In this document: piece after piece, positions 6,129 through 9,735 of the stretch
How positions within the stretch are numbered: position 1 is the first letter of the stretch
Layout of the letters: every line of letters starts with the position of its first letter
The notes under the pieces: generated by a model
What the model was told of the DNA's origin: nothing
Seen by the model: the letters and a program-made list of their open reading frames with translations, nothing else
Databases searched by the model: none
Made by a program: the position numbers and the translations under genes
Source: SHYR01 sp034406555
Lineage (GTDB): Bacteria > Chloroflexota > Dehalococcoidia > UBA2979
Length of the DNA stretch: 9,735 nt
NCBI GenBank assembly: GCA_034406555.1
Contig: DASCRM010000105.1
Coordinates: forward strand, 1-9,735
Direction of reading: 5' to 3'

Positions 6129-7034
6129 ATGTCGATCCTTGTTGACCTGGAGACGACGTTCATCATCCAGGGAATCACCGGCCGCGAGGCGGTGACGATG
6201 ACGCGCGAGTTGCTGGACTATGGCTCGAAGCTGATCGGCGGCGTGACGCCCGGCCGTAAGGGGCGCGATGTGCACGGCGTGCCGGTCGAAGACACGGTGC
6301 GCGCGTTCACCGACCGCGAACGAGTCGATGGGGCTGTGGTCGCGGTGCCGCCGGCCTTCGCCGCGGACGCGGTGCATGAGGCGATCGATGCAGGCATCCC
6401 GCTGATCATCGTGGTGACGGAGAACATCCCTCGCAAGCAGGTCGCGCAGTTCCTCGACTATGCGAGACGCGAGGGCGTGCGACTGATCGGGCCGAACTGT
6501 CTGGGTCTGATCAGCCCGGGCAAGACGCGGCTTGGCGGCGTCGGTGGGGCGGCGGAGTCGACGCGGATCGCGTTCGAGCCGGGGGTGGTGGGCGTGATGT
6601 CTCGCTCCGGCGGGATGACGACGGAGATCGCGAACTCGTTGTCGCAGGCGGGCCTCGGTATTTCGACGGCCGTCTCGATCGGGGGCGACGCGATGATCGG
6701 GTCGACCTACGCGGAGCTGATGCCACTCTTCGACGCGGATCCGGAGACGAAGGGGATCGCGATCTACAGCGAGCCCGGCGGGCGCGCGGAGTATGAGCTG
6801 GCCGAGTACATGGCGGATAGCGGGTCGAAGTTGCCTGTCGTCGCGTTCATGGCCGGGCGGTTCATGGACGAGATGCCGGGCATGCGGTTCGGCCACGCGG
6901 GCACGATCGTGGAGGGGCGCGCCGATACTGCTGCGGAGAAGATTGTGAACCTCGCGGCGGCCGGGATCGTGGTCGCCGAGACGATCGAGGAGATTCCCGA
7001 GCGGCTCAAGGAGCTGATCGAGGGGGCGAGTTGA
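6129..7034 (+). CDS. ADP-forming acyl-CoA ligase alpha subunit, SucD/MtkB family (probable malate-CoA ligase)
   Basis: This encodes 301 residues and is complete. The alpha subunit binds CoA and carries the phosphohistidine that relays phosphate from the beta subunit's ATP. The opening MSILVDLETTFIIQGITGREA (1-21) is the SucD CoA-binding fold start, followed by GGVTPGRKG (37-45), VPPAF (73-77), EAIDAGIPLIIVVTENIP (84-101), GPNCLGLISPG (121-131), SRSGGMTTE (158-166), SIGGDAMIGST (183-193) and SEPGG (214-218, E215 matching SucD E208). The active-site histidine is H256 in RFGHAGTI, as in SucD MGHAGAI. A GGGAGG Shine-Dalgarno lies 8 nt before ATG 6129. Its stop overlaps the ferredoxin-like gene (TGATG). 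Unlike most sucCD pairs, alpha and beta are separated by 193 bp containing repeat copy E. Family assignment is secure; malate specificity is inferred only from mcl. Confidence 0.93.
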   Translation: MSILVDLETTFIIQGITGREAVTMTRELLDYGSKLIGGVTPGRKGRDVHGVPVEDTVRAFTDRERVDGAVVAVPPAFAADAVHEAIDAGIPLIIVVTENIPRKQVAQFLDYARREGVRLIGPNCLGLISPGKTRLGGVGGAAESTRIAFEPGVVGVMSRSGGMTTEIANSLSQAGLGISTAVSIGGDAMIGSTYAELMPLFDADPETKGIAIYSEPGGRAEYELAEYMADSGSKLPVVAFMAGRFMDEMPGMRFGHAGTIVEGRADTAAEKIVNLAAAGIVVAETIEEIPERLKELIEGAS

Positions 7035-7255
7035 TGCCGGCGATGTTCATCCGTGTCGATATCGCCGATGGCGTGCAGCCGGACGAGGTGCTCTGCAAGC
7101 AGTTGGTCGAGGTCTGCCCCGTCGATATCTTCGCGCTGGGGGATGGCGGCACGGTGGGCACGGTCGAGGAGAACCTCGATGAGTGCACGCTCTGCGACCT
7201 CTGCATCGACGCGGCGGGCGAGGGTGTGCGCGTAGTGAAGCTTTACCGCGAGTAG
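7034..7255 (+). CDS. Small ferredoxin-like protein, single [4Fe-4S] site, coupled to the ligase alpha gene
   Basis: This encodes 73 acidic residues beginning MPAMFIRVDIADG. Cysteines are C21, C28 (VCPVDIF), C51, C54 and C57 (CTLCDLC). C51-x2-C54-x2-C57 plus C28, which is followed by Pro, supply four ligands for one [4Fe-4S] cluster. The order Cys-Pro first, then CxxCxxC, resembles FixX-type ferredoxin-like proteins or a circularly rearranged half of a bacterial ferredoxin. No second complete motif is present, and C21 is extra. The ATG overlaps the preceding TGA (7032-7036), with GAGGGGG about 8 nt upstream, so translation is coupled to the ligase alpha subunit. An alternative TTG start at 7031 would add one Met. 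The electron partner is not in the window. Iron-sulfur binding is inferred from the Cys pattern; a function with the CoA ligase is a guess from context. Confidence 0.85.
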   Translation: MPAMFIRVDIADGVQPDEVLCKQLVEVCPVDIFALGDGGTVGTVEENLDECTLCDLCIDAAGEGVRVVKLYRE

Positions 7256-7284
7256 ACGGCTAGCCCTAGCAGGAGGGAGCGCGA

Positions 7285-7323
7285 CGCCCGCAAGCTCGGC
7301 AGGTCACGAGCCGCATGCGGGCG
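7285..7323. terminator. Two-tier stem-loop after the ferredoxin-like gene, possible terminator or RNA 3' structure
   Basis: Outer arms CGCCCGCA (7285-7292) and TGCGGGCG (7316-7323) pair perfectly over 8 bp. Inner arms GCTCG (7294-7298) and CGAGC (7307-7311) add 5 bp around an 8-nt loop. It starts 30 bp after the ferredoxin-like stop codon. No U-tract follows, so it would need Rho or act as an RNA-protecting 3' structure. Confidence 0.4.
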
Positions 7324-7397
7324 CCACGCAGCCGTCCAGAGTGTCGGCAACGCGACGGGCCTCCGTAGGTGGGTAACGACGCGATCGGGATGTCAAG

Positions 7398-7506
7398 TGG
7401 AGATTGTGACGCGGCGTTGCCGCGCTGTTTCTTCCCTCCAGGGTGACCCACCCTCCCGCTCTCTGGAACGTGGGGGCTCTCTCCCCCCCTCCCACACCCC
7501 CGATCG
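7398..7506 (+). repeat. Intergenic repeat, copy F (type I)
   Basis: TGGAGATT (7398-7405) is followed by hairpin GCGGC-GTT-GCCGC (7411-7423), CGCTGTTTCTTCCCTCC, GGGTGACCCACCCTCCCG, a stem GGGGG-CTCTCT-CCCCC (7472-7487), and CACACCCCCGATCG. The head closely matches copy G and the TGACCCACCC junction matches copy E. It lies beyond the stop codons of both converging genes. On the hydrolase transcript it would be read as the G-rich strand. Confidence 0.75.
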
Positions 7507-7580
7507 CCGAGGCTGCGCCCCTCGTTGCCGTCGACTCGTAGAACGGTCGGTGGATGCCGCTGTGGTCGCCCTAGCGACGT

Positions 7581-8708
7581 CTACAGCACCTCGTACAGGA
7601 CGTCGATCAGGTGGCGGACGTGGCGGTGTTGCCAGCCTGAGCGGCCGCGGTTCATCGCGTAGCCGAGGCCGAGGCGGGCGTCCCGGTCGGCGAAGCCGAG
7701 CGATCCGCCTGCTCCGAAGTGGCCGTAGGTGTCCGGATTGGGGCCGAGCGGTCGCTCCGCCATCGCGAGCTGGAAGCCGAGGCCAAAGCGGGTGACGCGG
7801 CCCAGCACGGCGTCTTCGCCGTAGACCTGCTCTTGCGTCGCTGCTTCGATCGTGGCGGGGTCGAGGATGCTGACGCCATCGAGGTCGGTCCCGGCCGCCA
7901 GCGCGCCGTAGAGGCGAGCGAGCGCCCGCGCGTTGCCGTGGCCGTTGGTGGAGGGGATTTCCGCGCTGCGCCAATCCTCGCTGTTGGTGTCGACATCGAT
8001 CTTCGGGTACGGGGTGGGGTTCTCGGGCGGCGGGCGTTGCTGGTCGGGAGGACGCGGGGCCATGGGGATGAGGTCAGCGACGCGGGCGTGGTCCTCTTTC
8101 GCCAGCCCGATGTGGAAGTCGATACCAGCGGGCTCGGCGATCTCTTCGCGTAGGAAGGTGCCGAGGCTGCGGCCGTCGACGCGTCGCACGACCTCGCCGA
8201 TCAGGAAGCCCTGGGTGTTGCCGTGGTAGCCGTGGCGCTCGCCCGGTGCCCAGATCGGCTCGTGCGCCGCCAGCGCTTCGCACATGGTGTCCCAGTCGAT
8301 GATCGCGCGCGGGGGCAGTTCCGTGGTGAGGCCCGGCAGCCCGGCCTGGTGGGTGAGCAGGTAGCGGACGGGGATCTCCGCCTTGCCGGCCTGCGCGAAT
8401 TCTGGCCAGTAGCGGGCGACCGGGGCGTCGAGGTCGACCGCACCACGTTCGACGAGGCGCAGCAGGCAGATAGCGCTGATCGCTTTGCCGACGGAGTAGA
8501 GGTTGGTGATGGTGTCGCGCTGCCACGGTCGAGAGCGGGCCTCGTTCGCGTCGCCGCCCCAGAGGTCGATCACGACTTCGCCATCGATCGCGACGGCGAG
8601 CGCTGCGCCAACTTCGACATCGTCTGTGAATACGTCGGCGAAGGCGTCGCGAACGGCGTCGAAGCGGGGGGTTGAGTCGCCATGGACTTCGATCGGGAGG
8701 GTGGGCAC
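7581..8708 (-). CDS. Serine hydrolase of the beta-lactamase/class C (EstB-like esterase) family
   Basis: This encodes 375 residues. The active-site Ser-x-x-Lys is S72-V-G-K75 in LYSVGKAIS. The second motif Tyr is Y161 in GYHGNTQG, the YHxxTxG-type variant seen in EstB-like esterases rather than the YxN of true class C beta-lactamases. The third motif is HFGAGG (330-335). Other family landmarks are YLLTHQAGLPG (116-126), WAPGERHGYH (153-162) and NGHGNARALARLYGAL (255-270). Likely substrates are esters or lactones; no signal peptide is visible, so it is probably cytoplasmic and not an antibiotic-resistance enzyme. GTG 8708 is the chosen start: GAAAGG lies about 6 nt upstream and homologous sequence begins soon after. 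The ATG at 8744 would add 12 residues unlike the family and sits in the promoter region. Transcribed divergently from the PAP2 gene and convergently to the metabolic cluster. The exact substrate is unknown. Confidence 0.9.
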   Translation of the reverse strand: MPTLPIEVHGDSTPRFDAVRDAFADVFTDDVEVGAALAVAIDGEVVIDLWGGDANEARSRPWQRDTITNLYSVGKAISAICLLRLVERGAVDLDAPVARYWPEFAQAGKAEIPVRYLLTHQAGLPGLTTELPPRAIIDWDTMCEALAAHEPIWAPGERHGYHGNTQGFLIGEVVRRVDGRSLGTFLREEIAEPAGIDFHIGLAKEDHARVADLIPMAPRPPDQQRPPPENPTPYPKIDVDTNSEDWRSAEIPSTNGHGNARALARLYGALAAGTDLDGVSILDPATIEAATQEQVYGEDAVLGRVTRFGLGFQLAMAERPLGPNPDTYGHFGAGGSLGFADRDARLGLGYAMNRGRSGWQHRHVRHLIDVLYEVL

Positions 8709-8802
8709 GATGTGCCTTTCGTTACAGAACGCTGCGAGCCGCATCGTATGTTACCGACAACGCGTTTGCGGCGAGCAGTAGCGCGTTCTGGATACGTGAC
8801 GG

Positions 8803-8808
8803 TAGGCT
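8803..8808 (+). promoter_or_regulatory. Candidate -10 box for a leaderless transcript of the PAP2-like gene
   Basis: TAGGCT is followed by 5 nt (AAGAG) and TTG 8814. As at 1350-1355 and 1579-1584, there is no space for a leader with a Shine-Dalgarno. It lies in the 105-bp divergent gap 8709-8813, which has no repeat copy. For the opposite gene TACGAT (minus strand, 8748-8743) is a possible -10, unsupported by a -35. Confidence 0.3.
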
Positions 8809-8813
8809 AAGAG

Positions 8814-9671
8814 TTGCGGTCCCCCGGAAGGTTCAGGACGCTGCCCGATTCACCACCAGTGCTGCTGGGTTCGCTACTCTTAGCGATCGCCGCGATCATT
8901 GCGCTGGCTGCGCGCGGGGTTGGTACGGGTCGTCGGCGCGCGTTCCTGAGCGAAGTAGTTGTCGTACTCTTCGCCTTCTTCGCCTACCACGCGGTTCGCA
9001 GCATCACGGAGGGCAGCGTCGCCGACGCCCTGCGCCACGCTCAGCGGCTTGAGGATCTGGAGCGTTCGATCGGTCTCTTCGTGGAGCCGACGTTGCAGGC
9101 GGCGATCGTCGGCGAGCAGTGGCTCGTGGATCTAGCGAACTGGGTGTACATCTGGGGTCACTGGCCGTTTATCGGCGTGGCCGCGATCTGGCTCTACCGT
9201 GCGCAGCCGGAGGGCTACCGTCTCTACCGCAACGCGTTCCTGATCTCCGGCGGGATCGGGCTGGTGATGTTCATGATGTTCCCGACAGCGCCGCCACGGC
9301 TCGCGGATCTGAACGTCACCGATACGGTAGTGAAGTATTCGAACTTCTACTACATCCTGCAGCCGCCACAGCTGACGAATCAATTCGCGGCGTTCCCGAG
9401 TCTGCACTTCGGCTGGAACATGCTGATCACGGTCGCCATCGTGCGCTATGCGCCGGCCCCGGTGATACGCACGCTGGTGGTATTGGTGCCAGCGGCGATG
9501 GCGGTGTCGATCGTGGTCACGGCCAATCACTACATCGTGGATGCGGTCGCCGGGGGCACTGTGGCGCTGCTCGGGTTGCTGCTGGCGACGATGTTGCAGC
9601 GCCGTAGCCGGGCGACGAAGCTTGCCCCTGAGCCGGTCGAGGCTGAGCCTGCGCGCACTGTGAGGGCTTAG
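8814..9671 (+). CDS. PAP2_3-type membrane phosphatase / inositol phosphotransferase-like protein
   Basis: This encodes 285 residues with about six hydrophobic segments (roughly 15-34, 46-62, 106-128, 141-156, 202-235, 244-261). The catalytic signature is that of the PAP2 superfamily: FPTAPPR (156-162), FPSLHFGW (194-201, with H198) and NHYIVDAVAG (238-247, H239 and D243 matching the Hx3D motif). This PSLH...HYxxD form is typical of PAP2_3 proteins related to inositol phosphoceramide or phosphatidylinositol head-group transferases. The likely role is hydrolysis or transfer of a phosphate head group on a membrane lipid. No ATG exists in the first half of the frame. TTG 8814 is preferred because of a -10 box 5 nt upstream. 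GTG 8859 (residue 16, before the first helix) is the main alternative. The hydrophilic C-terminal tail includes APEPVEAEP (271-279), possibly a decayed repeat. Confidence 0.88.
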   Translation: MRSPGRFRTLPDSPPVLLGSLLLAIAAIIALAARGVGTGRRRAFLSEVVVVLFAFFAYHAVRSITEGSVADALRHAQRLEDLERSIGLFVEPTLQAAIVGEQWLVDLANWVYIWGHWPFIGVAAIWLYRAQPEGYRLYRNAFLISGGIGLVMFMMFPTAPPRLADLNVTDTVVKYSNFYYILQPPQLTNQFAAFPSLHFGWNMLITVAIVRYAPAPVIRTLVVLVPAAMAVSIVVTANHYIVDAVAGGTVALLGLLLATMLQRRSRATKLAPEPVEAEPARTVRA

Positions 9672-9692
9672 CCTTCGTTTCTTGCCTCGCGC

Positions 9693-9735
9693 TTGGAGGT
9701 ACGGAGCGGCTTTGCCGCGCTGTGTTTTCCCTCCG
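9693..9735 (+). repeat. Intergenic repeat, copy G (type I head, right end cut by window edge)
   Basis: Starts TTGGAGGTACGGA (9693-9705), then hairpin GCGGC-TTT-GCCGC (9706-9718), then GCTGTGTTTTCCCTCCG to the window end. This matches the heads of copies E and F; the C-run tract and second hairpin should follow outside the window. It begins about 20 bp after the PAP2 stop codon. Confidence 0.75.

Larger units (their letters stand above)
7256..7580. other. 325-bp convergent gap between the ferredoxin-like gene and the serine hydrolase
   Basis: No credible gene is present; open frames here are short and cross the repeat. The gap holds a two-tier hairpin at 7285-7323, repeat copy F (7398-7506), and otherwise unremarkable GC-rich sequence at 7324-7397 and 7507-7580. 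Transcripts converge here, so terminators are expected, but no T-rich intrinsic terminator is visible on either strand. Confidence 0.6.

Noticed and set aside
7581..8708. Beta-lactamase resistance gene
   Set aside because: The YHGNT motif, absence of a signal peptide and EstB-like landmarks point to a housekeeping esterase-type hydrolase.
1..9735. Regular direct repeats that might be a CRISPR array
   Set aside because: The repeats are kilobases apart, one per gap, with no regular spacers and no cas genes.

Overview
The window is GC-rich, strongly G/C-biased at third codon positions, and comes from a bacterium that is probably a non-photosynthetic Chloroflexota. The taxonomic guess rests mainly on the lyase gene at 3250-4299. 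Its N-terminus (KPLAIGAP), its GPADLAASR-MKTTRVGGGHP block and its DGKMQDDAT tail closely match the malyl-CoA/beta-methylmalyl-CoA/citramalyl-CoA lyase (Mcl) of Chloroflexus as I remember it. Start codons are mixed (ATG, GTG, TTG). Three genes have a TAnnnT box 5-6 nt before the start codon and no Shine-Dalgarno, which suggests leaderless transcripts.

Layout. (1) 216-1343, minus strand: a membrane-anchored putative zinc metalloprotease (HEWVH...ETVAD). (2) 1591-3197, plus strand, divergent from it: an RDD-family membrane protein overlapping by four bases (GTGA) a second multi-pass membrane protein of unknown function. (3) 3250-7255, plus strand: the metabolic core. It encodes Mcl, an ATP-grasp acyl-CoA ligase beta subunit (SucC/MtkA type), its alpha subunit (SucD/MtkB type), and a 73-residue ferredoxin-like protein whose ATG overlaps the alpha stop codon (TGATG). 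(4) 7581-8708, minus strand: a serine beta-lactamase-family hydrolase. (5) 8814-9671, plus strand: a PAP2_3/inositol phosphotransferase-like membrane protein.

How the genes may work together. The ligase pair plus Mcl can be read as a two-step module: a dicarboxylate (most simply malate) + ATP + CoA -> acyl-CoA, then lyase cleavage to acetyl-CoA + glyoxylate, or the reverse. No CoA-transferase gene, as used by Chloroflexus, is present in the window. The substrate (malate, citramalate/itaconate or succinate) cannot be settled from sequence alone. The coupled ferredoxin-like gene is not a known partner of such ligases.

The non-coding sequence is the most unusual part. Every gap longer than about 150 bp, including both window edges, carries a copy of one GC-rich repeat family (seven copies: A-G, at least two subtypes), all in the same orientation. 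It has a C-run tract that forms a G-quadruplex motif on the minus strand and a GGGGGC-loop-GCCCCC type hairpin. Separately, a 26-bp palindrome-containing repeat of a kind common in many bacterial genomes appears to be inserted in frame in the RDD gene. I found no tRNA, rRNA, CRISPR array, transposase or origin.
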